Part shown: positions 35,953 to 45,309 of the stretch, piece after piece
Layout of the letters: each line of letters starts with the position of its first letter
Position numbering within the stretch: the first letter of the stretch is position 1
DNA from: Candidatus Obscuribacterales bacterium
GTDB lineage: Bacteria; Cyanobacteriota; Vampirovibrionia; Obscuribacterales; Obscuribacteraceae
Reading direction: 5' to 3'
DNA length: 64,000 nucleotides
Assembly: GCA_020050835.1 (NCBI GenBank)
Contig: JAGVKB010000073.1
Location: 1 to 64,000 of the forward strand
Made by a program: the position numbers and the translations under genes
Notes under the pieces: model-generated
Told to the model about the DNA's origin: nothing
What the model saw: only the letters and a program-made list of their open reading frames with translations
The model's database searches: none

Positions 35953-35984
35953 TTGATTGCTCACTTTATTGATTACTCATTTTA
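35953..35984. repeat. Two tandem 16-bp direct repeats (possible operator)
   Basis: TTGATTGCTCACTTTA is followed at once by TTGATTACTCATTTTA; 14 of 16 positions agree. The repeat period of 16 bp and the place, 32 bp before the -35 of the glycosyltransferase promoter and 150 bp before the GH1 gene, suggest side-by-side binding of a regulator serving both directions. Confidence 0.5.
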
Positions 35985-36015
35985 CGGCATTGCCGTCCGT
36001 CAGGCTAAATCTCAG

Positions 36016-36045
36016 TTAAGCCTGGTCGCTTGTCATCGGTATAAT
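36016..36045 (+). promoter_or_regulatory. Candidate promoter of the GT-C glycosyltransferase pair
   Basis: TATAAT at 36040-36045 matches consensus fully; TTAAGC lies 18 bp upstream and is a weak -35. Transcription would begin near 36052, giving a leader of about 63 nt. Confidence 0.48.
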
Positions 36046-36114
36046 TAGTGGGCTGAGCACAGATTTGCGACAGATTCAGCCGGAAGCGGCACCGATAAGC
36101 TCCGTCGCTTTTCA

Positions 36115-38643
36115 GTGCAATCGCTCCGACCGTCCAAGGGAAAAGGCTCTTTGCCATCGCCGCCTGCCGAGATTATCGCCGCCGCCCGACCTTCAGATCA
36201 GGTCCCAATCCAGACAGTGAAAGCGTCCGGGCGGTCTGTGCTCGCTCTTCTTAATCAACCGCTCGTCCTCTGCGTCATTTTGACAGCCTTCAATTTCATC
36301 TGCTGCTACCGGAGCCTCTCCGGTTATTTCCTGGCTGATGACTTCGTTCACATTCCTTACTTAGCCAGAGTTTTCGACGGTCACCCGGAGCTCTTGCTCG
36401 ACAATTTTCACTCCAACTGGATGCACACCAGCGGCACGCAGTTTTACCGGCCGTTAATCTCCATCACACTGGCTGTCGATTACCTGGTGGCAGGCGTCAA
36501 CCCGTTTGTCTATCACCTCTCCAATCTCCTCTTCCAAACGGCGGCGACAGTCTTTCTATTTTTGTTTGCAGTTCGCTTGCTGGCTGAGTTCGGCATCAGG
36601 CAAGCCAGGCTGTCCGGCTTCTTAGTTGCCGCTTTGTTTGCGGCTTGCCCGCTCCATTCAGAGGTGATCAGCTGGGTGATCGGGCGCGTCGATAGCGTTT
36701 GCACGGCCTTTTTGTTAGCTTCGCTCTGGTTGTTCGTGAAGGGTATTCAAACCGGCTCGAAGCGGGCGAGCGCCCTCAGTCTGGTCGCTTTTGCGCTCAG
36801 CCTGATGTCCAAGGAGATGGCAGTTACATTGCCGCCAACTCTCACTTTGCTCTGTTTGTGCGCATGGCCGGTTTCAGCTTCGCTCAAAGACCGGGTTGTT
36901 CGCTGCGTTCGGCAAACTTGGCCGTTCTGGCTTCTGCTGTTCATCTATCTGGCGATGCGTGTCGTTTTTCTGGGCACCTTGACCGGCGGCTACTCAGGTT
37001 CTGTCGGCGAAGGCTTGAGCGCGTCTTTCACCAAACGCTTCTTCGAAAGCGGCGCATACTACAAGCTGCTCTTCCCACTCAATTGCGAGTTGTTCAATCC
37101 CGGCAGCGGCACCGAGCGCAATCTCAAAATGCTGTACCTGCTGACCGCCGTGTTGGCGACTGCCGCCATTGCGCTCAGACTCTGGTCGGCCTCGGCGGTG
37201 AGATACATCATTTTTGCGGGGGGCTGGTTCGTATTGGCGCTCATCCCCACTTACCAGGTATTCAATCTGAGCGACAGCTTGTTCGGCAGCCGCTTTATCT
37301 ACCTCGCTACTGCGCCGATGGCATTGTTGCTGGCGCTGTTAGCCTGTCCATTGCGGCCGGCAGTGCCGGGTAATGGCTGGCAAGCGCCGCTGGCAGTAGC
37401 AAAATTGATGAGATTAGCCAATGTCGTTTTAACTGCTTGCCTGGTAATCTGCTTTAGCTCCATCCTCTACAAGAACAATCAACCCTGGCTTGAGGCGGGA
37501 AGACAAGTGAGAGAGCTCAAGCTCCAAACAGAAAAGCTCTTGAGTAATTTAGCGCCCGATCAAAAACTAGCAATTTTAAACGTGCCTCAGAAGTTCAAGG
37601 GCGCCCATATGATTTACAACGCGGCGATGTTAAGCGTGCTTTTGAGTAAGCCGTTGTCTAACGATAAGCATTATGAGCGCGTTGTTACGTTCGAGCCGAT
37701 CAACTTCGGAGAGCCGGACTTGCTGGTAGCCTCCAGGCTGAGAGCGTTGGTTGAAAGACCGGACAAGTATTCGTTTTACACCTGGAACAGCAAAGAGCGC
37801 CGCTTGTTGCCACTGCAACTGACACCATCTCAAGTGCAACTTTCCAAAGACGGGCTGGAGGCCAGACCGCTGACCGACGACAGTTACCTGCTGTCGCCAC
37901 CGCTCAACCTGCCGTCGACGGCGACCGACTTCGTCGATGTCTACCTGTCTGCCAAGGCAGGCGAAGATGCTCCTTCAAGCAGCAGTTTGGCAAGGCCCGT
38001 GCTCATTCTTTCCTGGTCAGGACGAAATGAAGCCTTGCCAGTACAAGCAGAAAGGCGCTTGTTCGTAACGCTGGAGCCGGATGGACAGCTTCATCGCTAC
38101 CGTTTCAACGTCTCCGAACACAAGTCCTGGATAATGAGCGAACAGATCGGCCGAGTCAAACTCGAATTCCCGTTCAAGCATTACCAGCAGACGGTGAGTC
38201 GAATTGTATTTTCGAACGGACGTACAGAGATAGCTGTACTCAAGGCGGACAAGAGATCTCTGCATGAAGCGCCCGATGGTAACTGTTATTTGAACGGCAG
38301 CGCTGGAGTTTTTAACTACGATGCCAGCATGCTGCCGGGAGTAAAGCAAGTGGCAGTCGAGCTATCCCGGCCCAACTCCTGGTTTGAGCATTACACAGGG
38401 ACCTATCGAGACACGAAGCTCTCCGAGCATGCGCTCAAGAGCTGGCGAACAGAAAGAACGAAAGGAAGCTTCTCGCTTGCAGCAAGAGCCTTTCCCAGCG
38501 CCGGCTATTACCAGCTGAGAATTTGCGGGCTTTCCGGCAGTGGAGAAGGATTGGGCTATGTCTCAGATCCTGTCAACCTGCAGCTCGACTCCGGACAGAT
38601 CTCCGGACCAGAACAACCGGCGCTGGAGTTCAATGCAAAGTGA
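36115..38643 (+). CDS. GT-C-like membrane glycosyltransferase, first of a tandem pair
   Basis: 842 residues with about 10-12 membrane helices (about 45-460), then a soluble C-terminal part of about 380 residues that looks beta-rich. The first outer loop has the GT-C acidic pair in GYFLADDFVHIPY near residue 76. PLHSEVISWVIGRVDSV and SKEMAVTLPP recall TMTC/O-mannosyltransferases, so transfer from a lipid-linked sugar is probable; donor and acceptor are unknown. GTG start at 36115 lacks a good ribosome site and the N-terminus may begin later. Its last 11 bases overlap the next gene. Confidence 0.8.
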   Translation: MQSLRPSKGKGSLPSPPAEIIAAARPSDQVPIQTVKASGRSVLALLNQPLVLCVILTAFNFICCYRSLSGYFLADDFVHIPYLARVFDGHPELLLDNFHSNWMHTSGTQFYRPLISITLAVDYLVAGVNPFVYHLSNLLFQTAATVFLFLFAVRLLAEFGIRQARLSGFLVAALFAACPLHSEVISWVIGRVDSVCTAFLLASLWLFVKGIQTGSKRASALSLVAFALSLMSKEMAVTLPPTLTLLCLCAWPVSASLKDRVVRCVRQTWPFWLLLFIYLAMRVVFLGTLTGGYSGSVGEGLSASFTKRFFESGAYYKLLFPLNCELFNPGSGTERNLKMLYLLTAVLATAAIALRLWSASAVRYIIFAGGWFVLALIPTYQVFNLSDSLFGSRFIYLATAPMALLLALLACPLRPAVPGNGWQAPLAVAKLMRLANVVLTACLVICFSSILYKNNQPWLEAGRQVRELKLQTEKLLSNLAPDQKLAILNVPQKFKGAHMIYNAAMLSVLLSKPLSNDKHYERVVTFEPINFGEPDLLVASRLRALVERPDKYSFYTWNSKERRLLPLQLTPSQVQLSKDGLEARPLTDDSYLLSPPLNLPSTATDFVDVYLSAKAGEDAPSSSSLARPVLILSWSGRNEALPVQAERRLFVTLEPDGQLHRYRFNVSEHKSWIMSEQIGRVKLEFPFKHYQQTVSRIVFSNGRTEIAVLKADKRSLHEAPDGNCYLNGSAGVFNYDASMLPGVKQVAVELSRPNSWFEHYTGTYRDTKLSEHALKSWRTERTKGSFSLAARAFPSAGYYQLRICGLSGSGEGLGYVSDPVNLQLDSGQISGPEQPALEFNAK

Positions 38644-41176
38644 AGTGGCCAGCATGAAAGCAAGCCAGGCTCAGTTTGAGTTCAAACCAGAGCCGGAGCG
38701 GCTCGACCTTGAATCGCCGAAAGCTCAACTGGCGGTCGGATTTGTCTTGATCTTCACCGCCTGCCTGGTCGGTTACTGGCAAAGCCTTTCAGTCGGCTTC
38801 TTACTAGACGACTTCTTGCATGTCGATTACGTATCTAAAGCGCTTGCCGGCAACTGGAGCCCATTTCTCAACAACTTCACCGGCAACTGGGCCGGCTCGG
38901 ACATTATGAAGAGCTACCGGCCGGTAGCCTCACTGACCATCTTTCTGGACTATCTTTTCTGGCAAACCGAGGGCTTCGGGTTTCACTTAACGAATGTAAT
39001 CGTCTTTTTCGGTTGTTGCGCCTTCGTGAGTTTAATCACGCTGGAGTTAAGCGGTCGCTACGGCAATCGATTGGGCGCAACGCCGGCCATCTGGGCCGGT
39101 TTGTTGTTTGCGGTCTATCCGCTGCATCCCGAAGCGGTAGCCTGGGTAATCGGAAGAGTAGATTTGCTTTGCGGTCTGTTCTACCTGGCCTCAGTCTTTT
39201 GTTATCTGCGCTTCAGACTGCTTAGAGATACCGTCTATCTGAAGGGCTCGTTGCTTTGCTTTTTGCTGGCGCTGCTCAGCAAAGAGATGGCAGTGACACT
39301 GCCGGTAGTGATCACTCTGGCCGAACTGTTGCTGCCAGCCCTTGAGAGAAGCCGCCGTCCCTGGCAGGAGACGGTAGCGGAGCGCCTGAAGTTCGTGCTC
39401 AGCTTTTGGCTTTTGCTGGGACTCTATGCCGCCTTTCGAGCAGTGTTGCTCGGCACCCTGGTCGGAGGATACGGCAGCTCGGGCGCAATGGATCTGTTGA
39501 AGTCCTGGCGAGTATTTCTCGATCGCCCGACGCTCTGGAAAGTAATCTTTCCGGCCAGCGAGGAGGTTGCGGCTCCGGATTTCCTGCGCCCGCTTCTTGT
39601 CGGCTCTTGCGCGCTAACGCTGGCTCTCTTTTGCCTGCGACTGCTCCTGCGTGCAGCCCGGCCGGGACCGCTTATCTTCCTTATGGTTTGGTGCGTGGCA
39701 GCGCTTGTGCCGACCTTTCAGATCTGGCACATTTACCCGAATCTGGTCGGCAGCAGACTTTTCTTTATCTCGTCGGCACCACTTTGCATATCGCTTGCTT
39801 TGTGCGCTCTGCCAACCGTTGATGCCCTGAAAAGATGGCACGCCTCAGTTATTGCAGCAGCCGGCACCGCGCTACTTTTGGTGACTTTCCTGGGCTGGAG
39901 CTACTTGTTAGAACTCAATTTGAAGCCCTGGGTAGCTGCCGGCTCGGCGATGAAGCAGCTGCGGCAACAGCTGACTGAAACGGTTGGCAGCATGCCGCCG
40001 GGAAAGAAGCTCTTGCTTCTGAATTTGCCGACCGATGTCGCCGGTGCCGGCTTGCTTACTCGCCCTCAATATCTGGAGATCATCTCCCGTCCGCCTTTCA
40101 CCTTGAGCGACTCAAACGATCGTCTGGCAACGATCGAGCCGATAATCTCAGGCAGCCACGACTTCATGTGGCCGCACAAATTCATGGATATGCTCAACAG
40201 TCGTCGGCTCTTTGACGTTTTGATCTGGGACATCAGCGCCAATCGGTTCAAACCGTGGCAACCAGGCTCAGGCGAGGCAGAGTATCACTTTAGCGCCGCC
40301 GGCGACGGTTTGTCTGCTTTGACTTACGAACCAAAAAATGCCTTCGTCTCGAGCAAGAACGAATGGAACATCATTCCTGTCGGTTCGGCCATTATTGAGG
40401 CGCACCCCGACGTTTTAAGATTCATTCCGGGCACACAAAAGTGCACTGTGTTTTTCCCGGTTCCCAAGCTCGACCCTGTAAAAGCGCAAGTGGCAACGCT
40501 TGCTCTAAAATTCAGCAAAGCGTCAGACCAACAACAGATCTGCCCCGGAAAGGTAAAGTTGATCTGGAAAGCAGAGAGCCAAAGTGGGCGCACAATCGGG
40601 CAGCCAGACTACTGTCAGACCGAAGTGTTCGAAGGCAAACCAGGCGACTACCGTGTTTGGCTGGGACGCTTTAGAAAGTGGACACTGGCAAAATCCATTA
40701 ATGCAGTCGGCATCGAAATAGCCCCCGGTGACGTTGTAGTGGATCTCTACGGCTTCAAGCTCGAGGGCTTTCGGCAGAGCGTTCCGCTCCTTAACTGGGA
40801 CCGCTCGACCGGCAGACCAAGCTCGCCGAATGGTCCGTATGGAGCTTTTATGTTTAATGCCAAGCGCCACAATCTTCCGTCAATTGTTTACAGTGCGGGC
40901 TCGCTGCCCAACGCCAAACGACTCAAACTATTCGTGACGGCAAGCGGCACCACATTTGATGCCCAATCAGAGCAAGACACCGCAGCGGTTTACCCCGGTG
41001 CCGGACCGACAGTCAAAGGCTACGAATTAGATCTTAATGGGCTCTCCGGAAAAATGCCGCTGCCGCTGGAATCAATCAAAACGCCAGGATTGCACCAGCT
41101 CAGAATCGTCGCGCTGGACCAAGAGGGCAAATCAGTCGGTTTTCCAAGCGAGCCACTGACTGTAGAGTCGCGCTAG
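38633..41176 (+). CDS. GT-C-like membrane glycosyltransferase, second of a tandem pair
   Basis: 847 residues, paralogue of the gene before it: same helix pattern, DD in GFLLDDFLHVDY near residue 58, PLHPEAVAWVIGRVDLL and SKEMAVTLPV, then a C-terminal soluble domain with the sub-motif WKAESQSGRTIG and strands up to the end. Start ATG 38633 lies inside the stop overlap (ATGCAAAGTGA) with GGAG six bases before, so translation is probably coupled. The longest frame, from 38540, reads antithetically through the first gene and is not used. The two may form a heterodimer or act in sequence on one glycan. Confidence 0.82.
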   Translation: MQSEVASMKASQAQFEFKPEPERLDLESPKAQLAVGFVLIFTACLVGYWQSLSVGFLLDDFLHVDYVSKALAGNWSPFLNNFTGNWAGSDIMKSYRPVASLTIFLDYLFWQTEGFGFHLTNVIVFFGCCAFVSLITLELSGRYGNRLGATPAIWAGLLFAVYPLHPEAVAWVIGRVDLLCGLFYLASVFCYLRFRLLRDTVYLKGSLLCFLLALLSKEMAVTLPVVITLAELLLPALERSRRPWQETVAERLKFVLSFWLLLGLYAAFRAVLLGTLVGGYGSSGAMDLLKSWRVFLDRPTLWKVIFPASEEVAAPDFLRPLLVGSCALTLALFCLRLLLRAARPGPLIFLMVWCVAALVPTFQIWHIYPNLVGSRLFFISSAPLCISLALCALPTVDALKRWHASVIAAAGTALLLVTFLGWSYLLELNLKPWVAAGSAMKQLRQQLTETVGSMPPGKKLLLLNLPTDVAGAGLLTRPQYLEIISRPPFTLSDSNDRLATIEPIISGSHDFMWPHKFMDMLNSRRLFDVLIWDISANRFKPWQPGSGEAEYHFSAAGDGLSALTYEPKNAFVSSKNEWNIIPVGSAIIEAHPDVLRFIPGTQKCTVFFPVPKLDPVKAQVATLALKFSKASDQQQICPGKVKLIWKAESQSGRTIGQPDYCQTEVFEGKPGDYRVWLGRFRKWTLAKSINAVGIEIAPGDVVVDLYGFKLEGFRQSVPLLNWDRSTGRPSSPNGPYGAFMFNAKRHNLPSIVYSAGSLPNAKRLKLFVTASGTTFDAQSEQDTAAVYPGAGPTVKGYELDLNGLSGKMPLPLESIKTPGLHQLRIVALDQEGKSVGFPSEPLTVESR

Positions 41177-41187
41177 TTAAGTCGAAA

Positions 41188-42564
41188 CTATTGGAAGCAA
41201 CGCATCAGCTCTTCGGCGTAGATCTCATGACCGCGATCGTTTGGATGATTGGCTCTATCCGCAAGCAGCAATAACGGATTCATCCCCTCTCGCAGGGAGT
41301 TTTCCCAGCGCCAGGCGACATCGGCGACAGCCACCTGATTCTTGTGCGCCAGCTCCCGGACCAGTCCGTAGTATGACCTGGAAGCGACATTTTTCCAACT
41401 CTTCACACCGTAGAAGTTCGGTGAGGGCAGATGTGGCAGGCAGACGATTACCTCGGCGCCACCAAGCTTTGCACCGGCAAACAGCTTGGCGTAATTCTTG
41501 CGAACCTCTTCAGCTGGCAAAGACAGATCGTTTACAAACTCGATGATTAGCAAGTCCGGATGCTGGGGCAGCGCCTCTGCCTCCACTTTCGGAAACACCT
41601 TGCTCGAATTGGCGCCGCCGATGCAAACATTGGTAAAGCCGACTTGGCTCTTTGGATAGCGCTTCTTGAGTTTGTCGAGAAAGACATATGGAAATGATCT
41701 CTCCATTTTCGAGGCGAAACAGCCGCAGGCTACACTGTCACCACAAAATGTAATCTTGACCGGCTGTCCGGCCGCTAGCTTGCCAATAGTTTTTGCCAGC
41801 GCCTGCTTGTTGGCCTCCAGTACATCTGAGCTTGCATCCCGGCTCAAAGAGAGCGATTCAATCGGCATCACCGATTTGGAGTCGAGCGGGCGCTCGAAAG
41901 GCGGCGCCAGGATATTAGCCAGCGGCAACATGCCAGCCGGAAGCGCAGGTGGCGTCGGCGCAAACGCAGTCGGCTGCCCACTGAAAAGTTTGATCTGTCC
42001 GGCGCTGTCGACGGCGACAGTATCTATCCTCGTTCTGTAAATTCTGTAAGACAAAAGAACGTCCTGACCTTCCTTGGCTGAGCCGGATGCAACCCGTTCG
42101 ATCGAGCTCCAGTTGGGTTCGACGCGATAATCAACGCCGGGACGAAAGACGACGGGCGGACTGGCTGCACTGCGAACACTCAAACTATCACGTACGAGCA
42201 ACCCGCCAACCGGCCCACCGCGAGCGCCACCGGCCATAAAGCCAGCCGGGATGCGAACAAAAAACGGGTGATCATCAGTCGCCGAAAACAGTTTCGATCG
42301 CTCGTCTGCCACCGTCTCAGGCAAGACGGGAGGGATCTGAAGAGAGGTTACGCCAGCCACCTTAATCGTCTTGCCACTCAGCAAGCAAGAGCCCGGATTG
42401 ACAATTACATTTCTGCCGCTGACTTTCAACGACAGTCCGTGACAGTCGCGGTTCTCCATCGGGACTTCAAAGCCGTCCGCTGCATCTTCTTGAGCGGAAG
42501 CCCCGAGCCAACCGAAGGTGGCTAAAACGGAAAAAAGTAGTGCAATTCTTAAAACGAGATTCAT
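41188..42564 (-). CDS. Secreted SGNH/GDSL hydrolase
   Basis: Signal peptide (cleavage near ASA, residues 1-24), a beta-rich N-terminal region of about 240 residues, then an SGNH fold: block I FCGDSVACG near residue 274 (nucleophile Ser), block II CIGGANSS, block III EFVND, and block V HPNDRGHEIY with the Asp/His pair. Probably an esterase or deacylase acting on cell-surface polysaccharide. 458 residues. It is convergent with, and 11 bp from, the GT-C pair, which hints at a role in the same glycan, though on the opposite strand. Confidence 0.83.
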   Translation of the reverse strand: MNLVLRIALLFSVLATFGWLGASAQEDAADGFEVPMENRDCHGLSLKVSGRNVIVNPGSCLLSGKTIKVAGVTSLQIPPVLPETVADERSKLFSATDDHPFFVRIPAGFMAGGARGGPVGGLLVRDSLSVRSAASPPVVFRPGVDYRVEPNWSSIERVASGSAKEGQDVLLSYRIYRTRIDTVAVDSAGQIKLFSGQPTAFAPTPPALPAGMLPLANILAPPFERPLDSKSVMPIESLSLSRDASSDVLEANKQALAKTIGKLAAGQPVKITFCGDSVACGCFASKMERSFPYVFLDKLKKRYPKSQVGFTNVCIGGANSSKVFPKVEAEALPQHPDLLIIEFVNDLSLPAEEVRKNYAKLFAGAKLGGAEVIVCLPHLPSPNFYGVKSWKNVASRSYYGLVRELAHKNQVAVADVAWRWENSLREGMNPLLLLADRANHPNDRGHEIYAEELMRCFQ

Positions 42565-42647
42565 TTCGAGCTGGGCGTAGCTTGAGCGACCCGGCTATAT
42601 TACTACATGCCTCGCCAGGCTTAATTGCAAAGGAGTGAGCGCTGCAA

Positions 42648-43727
42648 CTATGATTTTTCGACCGCGACTCCAACTGCTTGAGCGAGGGTAAGACCGTTTC
42701 GCTCCAGCAACGCTGAGAGTTCGTAGTTGATCTGGCGAGGGAGAAACGGTCCTTCATAGACGAGCGCAGTGTAAAGTTGAACGGCTGAAGCACCGGCGGA
42801 GATGAACTCGTAAGCATCCTTGCCAGACGCGATGCCGCCAACGGCAATGATGGACTGCTGCGCAGACTTCAACCGGTAGAGCTTCCGGCAAAGCTTTACC
42901 GCCAGCGGCTTTAACGGCTGGCCGCTCAAGCCGCCCTTACCGATCCGCTTCAGCTCCGACTCGTCTGTGTCGAGCCCAAATCGGCTCACCGTCGTGTTGC
43001 CGCAAACGTAGCCCGCGATACCGTATTTAGTTGCACATTCGACAATATCTTCGACCAGCCGGTCGGTACTGTCCGGTGACAGCTTCACGAACACCGGCAG
43101 CCCGCGTGGATTGTCCTTGGCGATCTCAGCGAAGATCTCCTTCAGCTCTCGAGCTTCTTCGATGATACCATCACTGGTATTAGGACAGCTGGCGTTGATG
43201 GTAACAAAACTGACCGGCAAATCGCGAACCTTGCGGTACGTGTAAAGGATATCGGCAACTGCCGCATCGCCCTGAATCGAAGGATCGTTTGTCTTGGCGA
43301 TGTTGAGCCCAACCGGCAAGGAGAGATCAGCCCGGCGCAGGCGCTCGGCAATTACGTCGGCACCATCGCCATTTAGCCCCATGCGGTTAATTAGGGCCTG
43401 GTCAGCCGGCAAGCGAAACAAGCGCGGTCGGGGATTACCATTGCTGGCTCTGGCTGTCACCGAGCCGACTTCGACGAAACCGAAGCCGAGCTGGCCGAGC
43501 ACCGAAACCAGTTCGCCGTTCTTGTCAAAACCAGCTGCCAATCCGACCGGATTGGCCAGTTTCACCCCGGATAAATTGACTTGAAGATCGTTTCGCCGAT
43601 AGTTGAACAGCCCCGAAAGCAACGGCGAGATCGGTTTCAAAAACTTAGCGGCAAAATGGGCCAGATGATGAGCCTGCTCGCAGTCGAGCTGGAACAAAGC
43701 TGGCCTGATTAAACTCCGGTAAATCAT
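42648..43727 (-). CDS. pyrD: Dihydroorotate dehydrogenase, class 2 architecture with a catalytic Cys
   Basis: Oxidises dihydroorotate to orotate in pyrimidine synthesis. The N-terminal helices MIYRSLIRPALFQLDCEQAH match the membrane-associated, quinone-using class 2 enzymes, as do NPVGLAAGFDKNGE, NRMGLN and GGLSGQPL. The catalytic loop, however, reads NASCPNTSDG: position 181 is Cys, as in class 1, where class 2 enzymes have Ser (NxSSPNT). The start is taken at ATG 43727 by alignment; GTG 43751 with a weak AGGT is possible. No PyrK-like gene is nearby. Confidence 0.93.
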   Translation of the reverse strand: MIYRSLIRPALFQLDCEQAHHLAHFAAKFLKPISPLLSGLFNYRRNDLQVNLSGVKLANPVGLAAGFDKNGELVSVLGQLGFGFVEVGSVTARASNGNPRPRLFRLPADQALINRMGLNGDGADVIAERLRRADLSLPVGLNIAKTNDPSIQGDAAVADILYTYRKVRDLPVSFVTINASCPNTSDGIIEEARELKEIFAEIAKDNPRGLPVFVKLSPDSTDRLVEDIVECATKYGIAGYVCGNTTVSRFGLDTDESELKRIGKGGLSGQPLKPLAVKLCRKLYRLKSAQQSIIAVGGIASGKDAYEFISAGASAVQLYTALVYEGPFLPRQINYELSALLERNGLTLAQAVGVAVEKS

Positions 43728-43860
43728 GTTGTCAGGCACGAAGTAACCCACAATACCTGTAACATCTTAGTCTGAGAACGCTTGTTAAACCATACCGACC
43801 CGCCCTCTGCAATCAATCATTAGATTCATTGGGTTGCGGGAATTTAAAAGAGCCAGCGAA

Positions 43861-45231
43861 ATGAAGATGGAAAACCTCGAGCAAGACTCCGTGCCAGCGC
43901 AAGGCGCGGATGAAGCAACAAGCAAAGAGATCTTTTCCTGGGCGATGTTCGACTTCGCCAACTCCAGCTACAGCACCGTCGTAATTACTACTGTCTTCAA
44001 TACTTATTTCGTAAATGTAATCGCCAAAGAAGTCGTCACGTCAGCCCAGGCAGGCTCCACATCGGACGGTCTGCCTACTTTGTTGTGGACGGTCGCGGTC
44101 GGGATCTCCAACTTTTTCATTGTTTTAACCGCGCCGGTGCTAGGAGCGTTCGCGGACTATTCGGCGGCAAAGAAGACTTTGTTGGTGATCACCACCGCCG
44201 CCTGCGCTTGTTGCACGGCCTTGTTAGCTCTTACACATGCCGGCACCGTCGCCCTGGCCATGTTTCTAATCGTTCTTGCCAATTGCGCCTATGGAACCGG
44301 TGAGAATCTAATCGCCGCCTTTCTGACCGAGATAGCTCCCCGGGAGAAGATGGGACGCATCTCGGCGATCGGGCTTGCGCTCGGTTACTTCGGTGGACCA
44401 CTGGTGCTGGCTATTTGTCTGGTCTATATCCATTTCGCCCAGCAATATCATTTGACTGAAACCGTGTTCGTGCCGCATGTAATGCTGCTTGTAGCAGTCA
44501 TTTATTCGCTTTGCACTTTGCCGACTTTTTTCTGGTTGAAGGAACGAGCCGTCGGCGTAGCCTTGCCCTCGGGCCGCAGCTTCGTGCAAATCGGCTTCCA
44601 GAGACTGGTGAACACTCTGAAGCAAGCTCGACGATATAAGGACCTCTTCGCCTTTCTGGTGGCGCTGCTCGTGTTCAGCTGCGGAACCGCTACTGTCATA
44701 GTGATTGCGGCAATCTATGCTCAAAAGGTGATCGGGTTCAGTTCACAGGACACAATCGCCATGATCTTGTTCGTCAATGTAACGGCAGCGTTGGGAGCAT
44801 TTGCTTTCGGACAAGTTCAAGACAAAATCGGCTCAGTAAAGACGCTCTTGATCTCGCTCACTATTTGGGTCGCTGCTACCTCAATCGCTTTCTTCATTAC
44901 CACCAAGTTGCAGTTCTGGCTGGATGCAATTTTAATCGGAGTGGCGATGGGCTCCACTCAATCCACTGCTCGGGCTTTGATCGGACAATTCTCTCCGGCT
45001 GGCCGCTCGGCTGAATTCTACGGATTGTGGGGACTGACCGTCCGTCTCGCATCGATTATCGGACCGGTCACATTCGGCATGATCAGTTATCTAACCAATG
45101 GCAACGAGCGACTGGCGATTCTTTCGACCGCAACCTTTTTTATCCTGGGGTTGGTCTTGATGTTGCTGGTCGACGAAAAACGCGGAATAGCGGCAGCGCT
45201 AGCTGATGATCCGCTGATTACAATCGAGTAG
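43861..45231 (+). CDS. UMF1/Atg22-type MFS transporter
   Basis: Twelve-helix carrier of about 456 residues. The hallmark of the family is WAMFDFANSSYSTVV in helix 1; NLIAAFLTEIAP and GPLVLAICLVY fit the same group. Eukaryotic relatives release amino acids from vacuoles; bacterial substrates are not settled. The longest frame starts at TTG 43834; I use ATG 43861, and ATG 43867 is also possible. It stands divergent from pyrD. Confidence 0.85.
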   Translation: MKMENLEQDSVPAQGADEATSKEIFSWAMFDFANSSYSTVVITTVFNTYFVNVIAKEVVTSAQAGSTSDGLPTLLWTVAVGISNFFIVLTAPVLGAFADYSAAKKTLLVITTAACACCTALLALTHAGTVALAMFLIVLANCAYGTGENLIAAFLTEIAPREKMGRISAIGLALGYFGGPLVLAICLVYIHFAQQYHLTETVFVPHVMLLVAVIYSLCTLPTFFWLKERAVGVALPSGRSFVQIGFQRLVNTLKQARRYKDLFAFLVALLVFSCGTATVIVIAAIYAQKVIGFSSQDTIAMILFVNVTAALGAFAFGQVQDKIGSVKTLLISLTIWVAATSIAFFITTKLQFWLDAILIGVAMGSTQSTARALIGQFSPAGRSAEFYGLWGLTVRLASIIGPVTFGMISYLTNGNERLAILSTATFFILGLVLMLLVDEKRGIAAALADDPLITIE

Positions 45232-45309
45232 GTAGAGACACCGGTAAGCAGGAACCGGGAATATTACCTAAGTCGTCGATTGAAAGATACTGGCTCAGGT
45301 AATTGATTC

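Larger units (their letters stand above)
35804..36114. other. Divergent control region between the GH1 gene and the GT-C pair
   Basis: 311 bp, AT-richer than its flanks, without a gene. It holds a tandem pair of 16-bp repeats (35953-35984) and the promoter candidate of the glycosyltransferase genes (36016-36045). Confidence 0.6.
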
